A stretch of 64,000 bases of DNA from Sphingomonas sp. GC_Shp_5 (lineage in GTDB: Bacteria > Pseudomonadota > Alphaproteobacteria > Sphingomonadales > Sphingomonadaceae). The notes beneath the pieces were generated by a model. The model saw only the letters and a program-made list of their open reading frames with translations. It did no database searches and was not told the origin of the DNA. Of this stretch, positions 44,621 through 54,157 are shown one piece after another; the stretch's first letter is position 1; every line of letters starts with the position of its first letter. The translations under genes were made by a program, and so were the position numbers. The stretch covers positions 62,001-126,000 of the forward strand of contig NZ_JALNUP010000005.1 in assembly GCF_026540855.1 (NCBI RefSeq), read 5' to 3'.

Positions 44621-44701
44621 TCATCCCGGCGAAAGCCGGGATCTCCTGCGGCTCTATCCCTGGTTCAACAACGTCGAGATGCCAGCTTTCGCTGCCATAC
44701 G
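44621..44701. repeat. Degenerate paired inverted repeat, AAAGCCGGGAT type
   Basis: TCATCCCGGCGAAAGCCGGG (from 44621) has a diverged partner at 44676-44694 (GAGATGCCAGCTTTCGCTG). It is a relative of the 18522 and 30112 elements. It fills the gap between the flippase and purH. Confidence 0.55.
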
Positions 44702-44720
44702 GTCGAGGAGATGGCCGGCC

Positions 44721-46283
44721 TCAGTGCCGGAAGTGGCGCATCCCGGTAAACACCATCGCCAGCCCCGCCGCGTCGGCCGCGGCGATCACCTCATCGTCGC
44801 GGATCGAACCGCCCGGCTGGATCACCGCGGTCGCGCCCGCTTCCACCGCCGCGAGCAGCCCGTCGGCGAAGGGGAAAAAGGCATCGGAAGCGACCGCCGA
44901 GCCGATCGTCCGCGGTGCGGCCCAGCCCGCCTTGTCGGCGGCATCTCTCGCCTTCCACGCCGCGATCCGCGCCGACTCCAGCCGATTCATCTGCCCGGCG
45001 CCGATGCCGGCGGTGGCGCGGTCCTTGGCATAGACGATCGCGTTGGACTTGACGTGCTTGGCCACCGTCCAGGCGAAGCGGCAATCGTCCAGCTCCTGCG
45101 CGGTCGGCGCACGCTGGGTGACGACCTTGAGCTCGCCCGGCGTGCCAGCGTCGCGACCCTGCACCAGCCAGCCGCCGGCGATCGACTTGGCGAACAGGCC
45201 GCTGCGGGCGGGATCGGGCAAGTCGCCGGTCAGCAGCAGCCGCAGGTTCTTCTTGGCCGCGAACAGCGCCAGCACCTCGTCGTCGGCGTCGGGCGCCACC
45301 ACCACTTCGGTGAAGATCCCGGTGATCGCCTTGGCGGTGGCGACGTCGAGCGGGCGGTTGACCGCGATGATCCCGCCGAACGCCGAGACGGTGTCGCAGG
45401 CGAAGGCCTCGGCATAGGCCTGTTCGAGGCTGCCTGCGGTGGCGACGCCGCACGGGTTGGCGTGCTTGACGATCACGCAGGTCGGCGCCGCGTCGCGGAA
45501 CTCGGCGACCAGCTCCAGCGCCGCATCGGCGTCGTTGAGATTGTTGTAGCTCAGCTCCTTGCCCTGCACCTGGCGGGCCTGGCCGATGCCGCGGACGCCG
45601 TCGGTCGCGGTGTAGAAGGCGGCCGACTGGTGCGGGTTTTCCCCGTAGCGCAGGGTGGCGCCACGCGTGAGGGTGAGCGGCAGCACCGGCGGGAACTGCT
45701 CGGCCTGGTCGACGGTGCCGAACCAGCGCGCGATCGCGCCGTCATAGGCGGCGGTAGCGGCAAAAGCCTTGGCGGCGAACACCTTGCGCTGGTCGAGCGT
45801 GGTCGCGCCGGTCGCGACGATCGGGTAATCGGCGGGATCGGTAACGATCGCCACATAATGATGGTTCTTTGCCGCCGAGCGGACCATCGACGGGCCGCCG
45901 ATGTCGATATTCTCGATCACCGTGTCGCGATCGGCGCCTCGGGCGACGGTGGCTTCGAACGGGTAAAGATTGACGACGACCAAGTCGATCGCGCCGATGC
46001 CGTGGGCCTGCATGGCGGCGGCATGCTCGGGATCGTCGCGCACCGCGAGCAGGCCGCCATGGACCATCGGGTGCAGCGTCTTGACCCGGCCGTCCATCAT
46101 CTCCGGAAAACCGGTGAGATCGGCGACGTCGCGCACCTCCAGCCCCGCGTCGCGGAGCGCCTTGGCGGTGCCGCCGGTGGAGACGAGCTCGACGCCCTGG
46201 CTGGCGAGAGCGCGGGCAAGGTCGACGACCCCCGTCTTGTCGGAGACGGAGAGGAGCGCGCGGCGGATCGGGATGCTGGTCAT
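44721..46283 (-). CDS. purH: Bifunctional AICAR transformylase / IMP cyclohydrolase
   Basis: The 520-aa enzyme catalyses the last two steps of IMP synthesis. The N-terminal IMP cyclohydrolase ([57 protein letters not shown]) is joined to the AICAR transformylase ([27 protein letters not shown] with catalytic Lys-His, and FFPFADGLL). The start [13 protein letters not shown] was preferred to a 12-codon extension. It uses 10-formyl-THF, supplied by FolD. Confidence 0.97.
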   Translation of the reverse strand: MTSIPIRRALLSVSDKTGVVDLARALASQGVELVSTGGTAKALRDAGLEVRDVADLTGFPEMMDGRVKTLHPMVHGGLLAVRDDPEHAAAMQAHGIGAIDLVVVNLYPFEATVARGADRDTVIENIDIGGPSMVRSAAKNHHYVAIVTDPADYPIVATGATTLDQRKVFAAKAFAATAAYDGAIARWFGTVDQAEQFPPVLPLTLTRGATLRYGENPHQSAAFYTATDGVRGIGQARQVQGKELSYNNLNDADAALELVAEFRDAAPTCVIVKHANPCGVATAGSLEQAYAEAFACDTVSAFGGIIAVNRPLDVATAKAITGIFTEVVVAPDADDEVLALFAAKKNLRLLLTGDLPDPARSGLFAKSIAGGWLVQGRDAGTPGELKVVTQRAPTAQELDDCRFAWTVAKHVKSNAIVYAKDRATAGIGAGQMNRLESARIAAWKARDAADKAGWAAPRTIGSAVASDAFFPFADGLLAAVEAGATAVIQPGGSIRDDEVIAAADAAGLAMVFTGMRHFRH

Positions 46284-46343
46284 GCGCGGCGCTTTGTCGC
46301 GTTCGGGCCAGGGATTCAAGCGTTGGCGGGCATCGGCCGCAAA

Positions 46344-46374
46344 CCGTCATCCCGGGTCAAGCCCGGAATGACGG
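46344..46374. repeat. Short palindromic hairpin, CCGTCATCCCGGG type
   Basis: CCGTCAT-CC-CGGG-TCAAG-CCCG-GA-ATGACGG is an almost perfect inverted repeat. It lies 14 bp after the csbD stop and could also terminate that transcript. Confidence 0.7.
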
Positions 46375-46388
46375 TGTGGTCGTCGGGC

Positions 46389-46673
46389 TTACTTGCCGCG
46401 CAGCGTGTTGAGCACCGCCAGGCCGATCACGCTCGCCAGCGCTGCGGTCGCATAAGGGCGCGCCTTGGCGAAGTTCTTGGCCTTGTCCGCCGCCGGGCCG
46501 ACGCCGCCGCCGAGCGCATCCTTGGCGACGCCGACGGTCTTGTTGAACGCGCCGGTCAGCTGATCGGCGAGGCCCTCGCCCTGCAGCAACTCATTGCCGG
46601 TCGCCTTGCCGGCACCTTCCTTGACCTTGCCGGTGATGTCCTGGGCGTCGCCTTTGAGCGTGGTGGTGTTCAT
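46389..46673 (-). CDS. CsbD family stress-response protein
   Basis: The 94-aa protein has an N-terminal CsbD-like segment (KGDAQDITGKVKEGAGKATGNELLQGEG) and a C-terminal hydrophobic helix (ATAALASVIGLAVLNTL), so it may be membrane-associated, unlike the soluble Bacillus CsbD. AAGGA precedes the ATG and an EcfG-like promoter lies upstream. Members are induced by general stress; biochemical function is unknown. It sits between purH and the heparinase gene without obvious functional link. Confidence 0.85.
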   Translation of the reverse strand: MNTTTLKGDAQDITGKVKEGAGKATGNELLQGEGLADQLTGAFNKTVGVAKDALGGGVGPAADKAKNFAKARPYATAALASVIGLAVLNTLRGK

Positions 46674-46723
46674 CGCACTGTTCCTTGGCTGATTAACCCT
46701 CCTGCCGAGGGCTACAGCGCCCT

Positions 46724-46748
46724 AACGGACGAATCGCGGCTTGGTTCA
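46724..46748 (-). promoter_or_regulatory. EcfG-like general stress promoter of csbD
   Basis: On the minus strand TGAAC (46748-46744) and CGTT (46727-46724) are 16 bp apart, one mismatch from GGAAC-N16-CGTT. The csbD start is 51 bp downstream, a fitting distance. Confidence 0.55.
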
Positions 46749-46753
46749 GCCGG

Positions 46754-48490
46754 TCAGATCGCGCGCTTCATCGCCCAGCTGATATTGGCACCACCGGCTG
46801 CCGCTTCGCCGCTCACCACCAATTGCTGAGTCGCGCTCGGATAGCCTTCGCCGTCGATCCACAGCGAATCCTCGATCATCAGTGCGCCGCCGCGGCAGCG
46901 GAACTGCCACAGCGCACCGCCCGGCAGCCGCATGATCGCCGCGAGACCGTCCGCAGTGGGCGAGGCCTGGACGCCGGCGCCGAGATGAAAGCGCAGCGAG
47001 AACGGCGTGTTGCCCGAGCGGCGCTTGCGCCCCTGCGGCAGCAGCGCATCCTCGCCGCGCAGCTCGCGGCCGTCGCCGGTAAGCATCAGCTGGCGGCGGT
47101 GGATGAAGCCCCAGCGCCGGACATAGCCGTCGTGGCTCGCCTCGATGCGGCTGGCGACATCCGATTCCTGGCGGCTCAGTTCGACCTCGCCGACGCCGCG
47201 GCCGAGCGTGCCGTCGACATGGATCGCGGTGGAGTTGGAATCGCCCACCACCAGCGTCGAATGCGCCGCGGTGGTGCGCAGCCCCTCGGCAAAGGCGCTC
47301 GGCAGTTGCGCCACCGCGGCGCGGGCGCCGCCGCAGTTGACGATCAGCCGCACCGGGCCATCGGAAAATTCGAACGCGAGCGTCGAGGCGCAGCCGCCCT
47401 CCACCAGCCGTGCGATCGGCGGCGGCGCGGCATCGACCACCAGCACCGCGCTGCCCGCGGCGAGTCGCTGATAGCCCCAGTCGCGCGCCTGGCGGAGTGG
47501 CCGGGTGCGCACCCCGCTTGCCTCGATCACCGCGGCGACATGCTCGGGCGTGCCGGGGCCGCAGCCCTGCCAGCTCGAAAGCGCGCGATCTCCGTGCATC
47601 ACGCCGAGCAGCGCCGGCACCGCCGCCGCCAGCGCCGCCTGCACCGTGCCTGGCAGTTCCTCGCCCCGGGCGGCATAGACCTCGCGGAGCATGGCGAGCA
47701 GCATCACCGTGTCGACCAGCATCGCCGGGCTGCGCGACACCGATCCGCCGTCGTCACCGAGCCCGCTCGCCAGCGCGCGCGCCAGCCCGGCCTCGCCAAA
47801 GCTGCGCCGCGGCTCGCCGCCGGGGATCAGCAGCCCCGCGGCGATCACCCCGCACCAGGCAGCGATGCGCTGCGCACCGGCCGGCACCTTGTCGGCGCTG
47901 CGATCGAGATGCCGGGCGCCGCGCGCCAGCGCGTTGAGCACGCTGGAACGATAGACCAGGTCGGTCGACGACAGGATCAGCGGCGCATGCGCGGTCCAGA
48001 ACAGGATGCGCCGGCCCCACAGGTCCGGCCGCCAGGCGAGCGCATCGACCTTGTCGGCATAGGCGCCGATCCAGCGCGCCATCAGGCCTTCCGCGATCGG
48101 CGCGCCCTGCGCCCGGGTCGCTACCGTGGAGAGATCACGCAGCCAGGCGAAGCTGTGGACATATTCGGCGAACGGCTTGCCCCAGTCGCGCCGGGCGAAG
48201 TTGAGCGCATCGAGCTCGCGCGCCTCGCCGCGGAACACGATCTCGCCGCGCAGCAGCGCCTGGCCGCGCTTGACGTCGCCGATCACGGGATCGTCGGGCA
48301 CTGCCACCAGCTTGAGCGGATAACGACCCTTCAGGCGCATGCCGTGGATCGGCGTGCGCCAGGTCATCATCTGCAGCCGTTCCGACAAGCGCTCGGCAAG
48401 GCTCAGCCCCTTGTCGCCGCCGACACGCATCAGGCGCTTGCCTTCCTCGATGCCGTCCTGCGCGGCGATGTCGCCGGGTTCCGCGTTCAT
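46754..48490 (-). CDS. Heparinase II/III family protein
   Basis: The 578-aa protein has an alpha/alpha-toroid-like N-terminal region ([24 protein letters not shown]...) and a C-terminal beta-sandwich heparinase II/III-like part ([51 protein letters not shown]). Such proteins in sphingomonads are often annotated as heparinase II/III without a demonstrated uronic-acid lyase substrate. No signal peptide is obvious. Its start overlaps the rpe stop (ATGA), so it is read with rpe; a carbohydrate role is likely, the substrate is not known. Confidence 0.82.
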   Translation of the reverse strand: MNAEPGDIAAQDGIEEGKRLMRVGGDKGLSLAERLSERLQMMTWRTPIHGMRLKGRYPLKLVAVPDDPVIGDVKRGQALLRGEIVFRGEARELDALNFARRDWGKPFAEYVHSFAWLRDLSTVATRAQGAPIAEGLMARWIGAYADKVDALAWRPDLWGRRILFWTAHAPLILSSTDLVYRSSVLNALARGARHLDRSADKVPAGAQRIAAWCGVIAAGLLIPGGEPRRSFGEAGLARALASGLGDDGGSVSRSPAMLVDTVMLLAMLREVYAARGEELPGTVQAALAAAVPALLGVMHGDRALSSWQGCGPGTPEHVAAVIEASGVRTRPLRQARDWGYQRLAAGSAVLVVDAAPPPIARLVEGGCASTLAFEFSDGPVRLIVNCGGARAAVAQLPSAFAEGLRTTAAHSTLVVGDSNSTAIHVDGTLGRGVGEVELSRQESDVASRIEASHDGYVRRWGFIHRRQLMLTGDGRELRGEDALLPQGRKRRSGNTPFSLRFHLGAGVQASPTADGLAAIMRLPGGALWQFRCRGGALMIEDSLWIDGEGYPSATQQLVVSGEAAAGGANISWAMKRAI

Positions 48491-49143
48491 CCGCGCAGCG
48501 CCGCGATATTGGCGGCATAGGCGTCCGGGCCGCCGCGGAACACCGAGGTGCCGGCGACCAGGGCATCAGCACCGGCCTCGATGCAGCGCTTGGCCTGCAC
48601 CGCATCGACGCCGCCATCCACTTCGAGGTCGATCGCGCGCCCGCTCATGTCGATCATCTTGCGGATCGCGGCGATCTTCTTGAGCTGGCCGTCGATGAAA
48701 TGCTGGCCGCCGAAGCCGGGATTGACGCTCATCACCAGCACCAGGTCGACCATGTCGATCAAGTAATCGAGCATCTTGGCGGGCGTGCCGGGATTGATCA
48801 CCACGCCGGCGCGCTTGCCCAGGCCCTTGATGTGCTGGAGCGTACGATGGATGTGCGGCCCCGCCTCATAATGCACCGTCAGCGTGTCCGCCCCCGCCTC
48901 GGCAAAGGCGTCGAGATAGCGATCGACCGGCGCGATCATCAGATGAACGTCGAACAGCTTGGCGGTGTGCGGGCGCAGCGCCTTCACCACCGCCGGGCCC
49001 ATCGAGATGTTGGGCACGAAATGCCCGTCCATCACGTCGATGTGGATCCAGTCGGCCCCCGCGGCATCGATCGCGCGCACCTCCTCCCCCAGCTTGGCAA
49101 AGTCGGCGGAAAGGATGGATGGCGCGATGCGGACAGGCTGCAT
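48487..49143 (-). CDS. rpe: Ribulose-phosphate 3-epimerase
   Basis: The 218-aa TIM-barrel enzyme interconverts ribulose 5-phosphate and xylulose 5-phosphate in the pentose phosphate pathway. Motifs: [61 protein letters not shown] and AGTSVFRG. The start [11 protein letters not shown] was chosen; MIMQPV two codons upstream is a close alternative. It overlaps the heparinase gene by 4 bp and follows rsmB by 71 bp. Confidence 0.95.
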   Translation of the reverse strand: MQPVRIAPSILSADFAKLGEEVRAIDAAGADWIHIDVMDGHFVPNISMGPAVVKALRPHTAKLFDVHLMIAPVDRYLDAFAEAGADTLTVHYEAGPHIHRTLQHIKGLGKRAGVVINPGTPAKMLDYLIDMVDLVLVMSVNPGFGGQHFIDGQLKKIAAIRKMIDMSGRAIDLEVDGGVDAVQAKRCIEAGADALVAGTSVFRGGPDAYAANIAALRG

Positions 49144-49214
49144 GATCATGTCTCTACTTTGCTTGCCCACCATTACAATGCGGGTCCGCAAAGCTTGGGC
49201 CTATTAGCATAGAT

Positions 49215-50486
49215 TTATGCGTCGCGCCGCAGCCGCACGATGAAGAAGCCGTCACAGCCGCCGGCCTCGGCGAGCATCCCGGGGAGCGTCCGCACCCAGC
49301 CGCCGTCGTTGACCGGAATACCTGCCGGCAGCAGCGCCGCATCCGGGGCCTCGACCCGATAGTCCGGCCGGCTCGCCAGGAAGGCGGCGAGCTGCTGCTC
49401 GCCTTCCTCCGGCTCCAGGCTGCAGGTGGCGTAGACCATCGCGCCACCCGGCTTCACCCAGTCCGCCGCCCGCGCCAGGATCCGCGCCTGCAGCGCCGCC
49501 ATCTCGGTGATGATCGACGGGCGGACGCGGTACATCACGTCGGGATGGCGGCGGAAGATGCCGCTGGCGCTGCACGGCGCGTCGATCAGCAGCGCATCAG
49601 CGGGCTCGTCCGGCGTCCAGCGCAGGATGTCGGCGGTGACGACCTGCGCCTTCAGCCGCGTGCGGAATAGATTCTCGCGCAGCCGCTTGACCCGGCTCGG
49701 CGACACATCGACCGCGGTCACCGCCGCGCCCTGCGCCGCCAGTTGCAGCGTCTTGCCGCCCGGCGCCGCGCACAGGTCGATCGCGCTGCCGGCGATGCCG
49801 CCCAGCAACCGCGCCGGCAGCGACGCGGCGAGATCCTGCACCCACCACGCGCCCTCGGCATAGCCGGGCAGGTCGCCGACCGGCGCCGGATTCACCAGCC
49901 GGACATGACCCGGCAGCAGGCTGACGCCGCCAAGCTTCTCCACCCATAACTGGGTGGCGGCGGGATCAGCGAGGGTAAGGTCGAGCGGCGGCGGCGCGGC
50001 GACCGCACCCGTCGCGCCTTCCACCACCTCGGGGCCCCAGGAGGCTTCCCAGCGCATCTCGACCGTCGCGGGCAGCGCGGGCACCTCGGGCAGCAGCACG
50101 CCCGAGCGCATGATCGCACTGAACACGCCATGGACCAGCTTGCGCGGGCCCCCATCCACCAGCGGCAGTGCGGTCGCGATCGCCGCATGCTGCGGCGTGC
50201 CGAGCACCAGCGCCTGAACCAGCGCGATGCGCAGCGCCATCCGCGCCTTGGCATCGTCGGGCAGCGGGCGTTCGGTGACCGAATCGATCAGTGCGTCGAG
50301 ATCAGGCAGCCGGCGCAGCGTTTCCGCGGCGATGGCATGGGCCAACCCACGATCTGGGCCATAGACGTGCCGGGTGGCGCTGCCGAGCGCCGCCTCCAGC
50401 GGTTCGCCCCGGCGCAGCACCGCATCCAGCAGGCGCAGCGCCGCGCGTCGGGAAGCGGTGCCGAGTGGTTCGGGGGCTTGGGCCAA
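49215..50486 (-). CDS. rsmB: 16S rRNA (cytosine(967)-C(5))-methyltransferase RsmB-like
   Basis: The 423-aa enzyme has an NusB-like N-terminal domain (ASRRAALRLLDAVLRRGEPLEAAL, DRGLAHAIAAETLRRL) and a C-terminal Sun/NOL1 methyltransferase with AAPGGKTLQLA (SAM), IDAPCSASG and YATCSLEPEE (two catalytic cysteines). The TTG start at 50486 was chosen because AGGAG lies 10 nt upstream (50497-50501); a GTG at 50522 in the same frame has no ribosome site. The family modifies C967 of 16S rRNA, but alphaproteobacterial members may target another cytosine. Confidence 0.88.
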   Translation of the reverse strand: MAQAPEPLGTASRRAALRLLDAVLRRGEPLEAALGSATRHVYGPDRGLAHAIAAETLRRLPDLDALIDSVTERPLPDDAKARMALRIALVQALVLGTPQHAAIATALPLVDGGPRKLVHGVFSAIMRSGVLLPEVPALPATVEMRWEASWGPEVVEGATGAVAAPPPLDLTLADPAATQLWVEKLGGVSLLPGHVRLVNPAPVGDLPGYAEGAWWVQDLAASLPARLLGGIAGSAIDLCAAPGGKTLQLAAQGAAVTAVDVSPSRVKRLRENLFRTRLKAQVVTADILRWTPDEPADALLIDAPCSASGIFRRHPDVMYRVRPSIITEMAALQARILARAADWVKPGGAMVYATCSLEPEEGEQQLAAFLASRPDYRVEAPDAALLPAGIPVNDGGWVRTLPGMLAEAGGCDGFFIVRLRRDA

Positions 50487-50556
50487 CTTGTCGAAACTCC
50501 TGGGAAGGCCGATGTAGGGCACACGGCACGATCCGCCTGTAACCGGAGAATCCCCG

Positions 50557-50718
50557 ATGGGCCAACGCCCAGCCCATGTGAAGCCGCCGGCCTATCTGTC
50601 GAAGAGCCCGCCGGTACCCGCGCCCCAGCCGGTCGCGCGCCCTGCGCAGGACCCGCTGGCGCAGGATCCCACCCGCTACGGCGACTGGACGCTGAAGGGC
50701 ATCGCGATCGATTTCTGA
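50557..50718 (+). CDS. DUF1674 protein, SDHAF4-like
   Basis: This 53-aa protein ends QDPTRYGDWTLKGIAIDF, the diagnostic C-terminus of the DUF1674/SDHAF4 family, preceded by a Pro-rich disordered N-terminus. Mitochondrial SDHAF4 helps flavinated SdhA assemble into complex II; the same chaperone role is inferred here. GGAG lies 8 nt before the ATG. It is divergent from rsmB (starts 71 bp apart) and 66 bp ahead of the AsmA gene on the same strand. Confidence 0.88.
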   Translation: MGQRPAHVKPPAYLSKSPPVPAPQPVARPAQDPLAQDPTRYGDWTLKGIAIDF

Positions 50719-50784
50719 CGTGGCGGCGGCGGGCGACATGATGTCGCAGCCGGAACGACTTCCGGCGCCACGCGTCACACCCTG

Positions 50785-52635
50785 ATGACCTTCCTGGCGC
50801 GGCGCTGGCGCACCATCTTCATGATCGCCATCGCGGCGGTGCTCCTGTTGCTGCTGATCGCGGCGGCCTTTCCCTGGGGCGTGCTCAAGGGCGTGGTCGC
50901 CGACCGGCTGGCGCAGCGCTTCGGCCGGCCGGTGGTGATCGAGCAGATGACGCGGGTGGACCGATTCGGCTTCCGCCCGACGATCGCCGTCGCCGGCGTG
51001 CGCATCCCGCAGCCGGGCTGGGCCGGGTCCGGCGACTTCGTCCGCCTCGGCCGCGCCGAAGTGACCTTCCCGCTTTGGCCGCTGCTCGGCGGCAGCTTCC
51101 GTCCCCGCAATTTGCGCGTCGACCGGCTGGCGCTGGCGCTGGTCCGTACCAAGGATGGGCGGACCAATTGGTCACGCCCGGGCAAGCCGGAAAGCGGCGG
51201 CGCCTCCACCGATCTCAAAGGACTCACGATCAGCAACTCGACGATTGCCTATCGGGATGCCAAGCGCAACCGTTCGGTTTCCCTAAACTTCTCGTCCGAT
51301 GCGAGTCACGGTGTGCGGGCGGCGGGCAGCGGCGTGGTTCGCGGCGCGCCGGTACGGATCAGCTTTACCGGTGCGCCGGTCGACCGGCCACAGCCCGGCC
51401 CCTGGCCGTTCGTCGCGCGGCTCGACGGCGCCCGGCTGGCGATGGTCGCCCGCGGCAGCACCGATCGCCCGCTCGATACCAATGCGATGACGCTCGACGT
51501 CACCGCGCGCGCCGCCGATCTGCGGCTGATCGACGCGGTGATCGAGGCGGGGCTGTTCGGCACCCAGCCGGTGACGCTCGCCGCACACGTCCGCCACGAC
51601 GCGCCCGACTGGACGATCACGGCGCTCAAGGGGACCATCGGCCGCTCCGACATCGCCGGGCACCTTACCGTCAGAAAGCGCGACGGGCGCACCAAGCTCG
51701 ATGGCGCGATCGCCGCGCAGCGATTCGATTTCGCCGACCTGTCGTCCGACGAGGGCCGCGCCCGTGGTGCCGCGCTCGAGCGGCGGATCGGCCCGCGCAT
51801 CGTGCCCGACACGCGGATCAGCCTCGCCACCATCAAGACCACCGATGGCGTGCTCGCCTTCCGTATCGCCCATGTGTTCAGCGGCTCGGGCGACAGCTCG
51901 ATCATCGGCGTGCGTGGCACCGCGACGCTCGATCATCAGCGGCTCACCGTGGCGCCGCTGGTGGTCGCGCTGCCGAGCGGGGTGATCCGCGGCACCGCAA
52001 CCGTCGACCAGCGCGGCGGCGCGGCATTGCCGCGGCTCGGTCTCGATCTTCGCCTCACCGGCAGCCGCGTCGAGGCGTTCGCCGGTGCCGGCGGCAGCTT
52101 CACCGGGCGGGTCCAGGCGCATGCCCAGCTCAGCGGCCGCGGCGACACCATCCGCGCCGCGATCGCGCGGGCCGATGGCCGGCTCGGCTTTACCGTGCGC
52201 GATGGCGCGCTACCCGCGCGCTATGCCGCGGCGGCCGGCTTCGATGCCGGGCGGGTGCTGCTCGCCGGCAAGAACGACTCGGCCTCGCTGCGCTGCCTGA
52301 TTCTCACCATGCCGGTCACCAACGGCCAAGGCCGCGCTAGCCCGCTGATCGTCGACACCAGCGAGAGCCAGCTGACCGGCCAGGGCCGCCTGTCCTTCCC
52401 CGGCGAGACGCTCGACCTGCGCTTCACCGGCGCGCCCAAGCGCCACAGCCTGTTGCGCGTCCCCGGCGCGGTGTTCGTGCGCGGCACGCTCAGCGATCCG
52501 GCGCTGGTGATCCCGCCGGAGATCCGCTCGGCCGGGAATATCTTCAAGGCGCTCGGTCGCGCCATCACTGGCCGCCAGGGCCCGCAGGCGAGCGATGCGA
52601 ACTGCGCCGCGCTCGCCGCCCGAGCGCTGCGCTAA
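50785..52635 (+). CDS. AsmA family protein
   Basis: The 616-aa protein has an N-terminal membrane helix (residues about 9-32, IFMIAIAAVLLLLLIAAAFPWG) and a large repetitive beta-rich periplasmic region. AsmA hallmarks are the early VVADRLAQRFGRPVVIEQM, VTFPLWPLLGGSFRPRNLRVDRLALALVR and, later, RLSFPGETLDLRFTGAPK. These proteins are thought to bridge inner and outer membranes and move phospholipids. It is 616 aa, shorter than the E. coli TamB or YhdP relatives but usual for AsmA. Confidence 0.9.
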   Translation: MTFLARRWRTIFMIAIAAVLLLLLIAAAFPWGVLKGVVADRLAQRFGRPVVIEQMTRVDRFGFRPTIAVAGVRIPQPGWAGSGDFVRLGRAEVTFPLWPLLGGSFRPRNLRVDRLALALVRTKDGRTNWSRPGKPESGGASTDLKGLTISNSTIAYRDAKRNRSVSLNFSSDASHGVRAAGSGVVRGAPVRISFTGAPVDRPQPGPWPFVARLDGARLAMVARGSTDRPLDTNAMTLDVTARAADLRLIDAVIEAGLFGTQPVTLAAHVRHDAPDWTITALKGTIGRSDIAGHLTVRKRDGRTKLDGAIAAQRFDFADLSSDEGRARGAALERRIGPRIVPDTRISLATIKTTDGVLAFRIAHVFSGSGDSSIIGVRGTATLDHQRLTVAPLVVALPSGVIRGTATVDQRGGAALPRLGLDLRLTGSRVEAFAGAGGSFTGRVQAHAQLSGRGDTIRAAIARADGRLGFTVRDGALPARYAAAAGFDAGRVLLAGKNDSASLRCLILTMPVTNGQGRASPLIVDTSESQLTGQGRLSFPGETLDLRFTGAPKRHSLLRVPGAVFVRGTLSDPALVIPPEIRSAGNIFKALGRAITGRQGPQASDANCAALAARALR

Positions 52636-52642
52636 CGCTCGA

Positions 52643-53173
52643 TCAGGCGGTGAGCGCCGCGAGCTTGGTGACGGTGTTCCAGTTGCGTGCCGTCGCCACG
52701 CGCGGAAACTTGAGCTTCGCCATCGTCGCCGGCAGCGTCGATCGACCGACGCCGGCGGCGTAGTCGACATACAGCTCGCGGCCTGCCGCATGCAGGCGCT
52801 CGGGGCCGGCGAGCGGCACCGCCGCGACCAGCGCCGCCGGCACCGGGTCGCGATGAAATGTCACCAGCAGGTGATTGGGGCGCGCCGCCGCGGCATCGGG
52901 AAAAGGATTATTCGCGATCACCGCGGCAAGCTCGGCATGGCGCCGCAGCAACCAGTCGGTATCGAGGCCGAGCCGCGCCCGCGCCGCAGCGGCGAGGCGA
53001 GTCTCCAGCGCTGCGGCATTATCCTCGTCAGCATCGAACACCACATTGCCCGAGGCGAGCAATGTCGCGACGCCGCCATAGCCCTCGGCGCGCATGAAGG
53101 CGGCCAGATCGGCCATCGCCAGCTTGCGGTTGCCGCCGACGTTGACGCCGCGCAGCAACGCCGCCCATCTCAC
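52643..53173 (-). CDS. DUF1697 family protein
   Basis: The 176-aa protein starts with GTG (VRWAALLRGVNVGG) inside the gpsA stop (GTGA). Typical DUF1697 features are RGVNVGGNRKLAMADL, ATLLASGNVVFDA and NHLLVTFH, with the C-terminal STLPATMAKLKFPRVATARNWNTV (Trp-Asn-Thr-Val). Function unknown. It is the third gene of the tsaD-gpsA-DUF1697 operon, each overlapping or within 10 bp of the next. Confidence 0.85.
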   Translation of the reverse strand: MRWAALLRGVNVGGNRKLAMADLAAFMRAEGYGGVATLLASGNVVFDADEDNAAALETRLAAAARARLGLDTDWLLRRHAELAAVIANNPFPDAAAARPNHLLVTFHRDPVPAALVAAVPLAGPERLHAAGRELYVDYAAGVGRSTLPATMAKLKFPRVATARNWNTVTKLAALTA

Positions 53174-54147
53174 CGGCCTTCGTCGCGCAGCGGCCGGGCA
53201 AGCAGCGCGCCGATCACCCCCGCCACCGGCTCGCCCGCGAGCAGCCTGCACACCGCGGTCGTCACCGGCATGTCGACCTCGGCTTCGCGCGCCGCGTCGG
53301 CAAGTACCGGTGCGGTGAAGGCGCCTTCCGCAACGGTGCGGCGATCGGCGAGCAGGTCGCTCGCGGCACCGCCCTTGCCGAGACCGACGCCGAGCGAGAA
53401 GTTGCGCGAACTAGTCGAGGAGCAGGTCAGCACCAGATCGCCGAGGCCCGACAGCCCGGCGAGCGTCTCCGCCCGCGCGCCGCGCGCCAGCCCGAACCGG
53501 GTCATTTCGGCAAAACCGCGCGCGATCAATGCCGCGCGGGCATTCTGGCCGAGCCCCGCGCCCTCGACCACGCCGCACGCGATCGCCAGCACGTTCTTCA
53601 CCGCGCCGCCGATCTCGGCGCCGATCACGTCGCTCGACGCATAGGGCCGGAAGTGCGGCGCGGCGAGCCGCTCGGTCAGCGCCTGGCGCAAGCCGTCGTC
53701 CGCCGCGGCCAGCGTCACCGCGGTCGGCAGCCCGGCGGCCACCTCATGCGCGAAGGTGGGGCCGGACAGCACCGCTACCGGCGCCTGGGGGTGAACCTGG
53801 CGCGCGACCTCGCCCACCAGCATCCGCGTGCCCGCCTCGATGCCCTTGGCGCACAGCACCAGCGGCGTCGTCCCCGATTCGATCGCGCTCAGCACCGCGC
53901 GGACATGCTGTGCCGGCGCCACCACCAGGATCGCCTCGCTGGTCGCGAGATCGCCGAGCGTCGCAGTGGCGCGGATCGTCGGCGCCAGCGGCGTGCCGGC
54001 GAGGAACAGGGCGTTCTCGTGACGCTCGTTGATCCCGGTGACCACCTCGGGCTCGCGCGCCCACAGCAGCACCTCGTCGCCGCGGTGCGCCGCTACCTGG
54101 GCCAGCGCGGTGCCCCAGGCGCCGCCGCCGATCACGCCGATCTTCAT
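53170..54147 (-). CDS. gpsA: Glycerol-3-phosphate dehydrogenase [NAD(P)+]
   Basis: The 325-aa enzyme makes sn-glycerol 3-phosphate for phospholipids. Rossmann motif IGVIGGGAWGTALAQVAA; substrate/cofactor region VLSGPTFAHEVAAGLPTA; catalytic Lys in GGAVKNVLAIACGVVEG; and LAGLSGLGDLVLTC. It begins 10 bp after the tsaD stop and overlaps the next gene by 4 bp. Classic essential gene of lipid synthesis. Confidence 0.96.
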   Translation of the reverse strand: MKIGVIGGGAWGTALAQVAAHRGDEVLLWAREPEVVTGINERHENALFLAGTPLAPTIRATATLGDLATSEAILVVAPAQHVRAVLSAIESGTTPLVLCAKGIEAGTRMLVGEVARQVHPQAPVAVLSGPTFAHEVAAGLPTAVTLAAADDGLRQALTERLAAPHFRPYASSDVIGAEIGGAVKNVLAIACGVVEGAGLGQNARAALIARGFAEMTRFGLARGARAETLAGLSGLGDLVLTCSSTSSRNFSLGVGLGKGGAASDLLADRRTVAEGAFTAPVLADAAREAEVDMPVTTAVCRLLAGEPVAGVIGALLARPLRDEGR

Positions 54148-54157
54148 GCCTTCATCC

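Noticed and set aside
50487..50522. GTG 50522 as the rsmB start.
   Set aside because: It has no ribosome site, whereas TTG 50486 has AGGAG 10 nt upstream; the extra 12 residues are not needed for the NusB-like domain.
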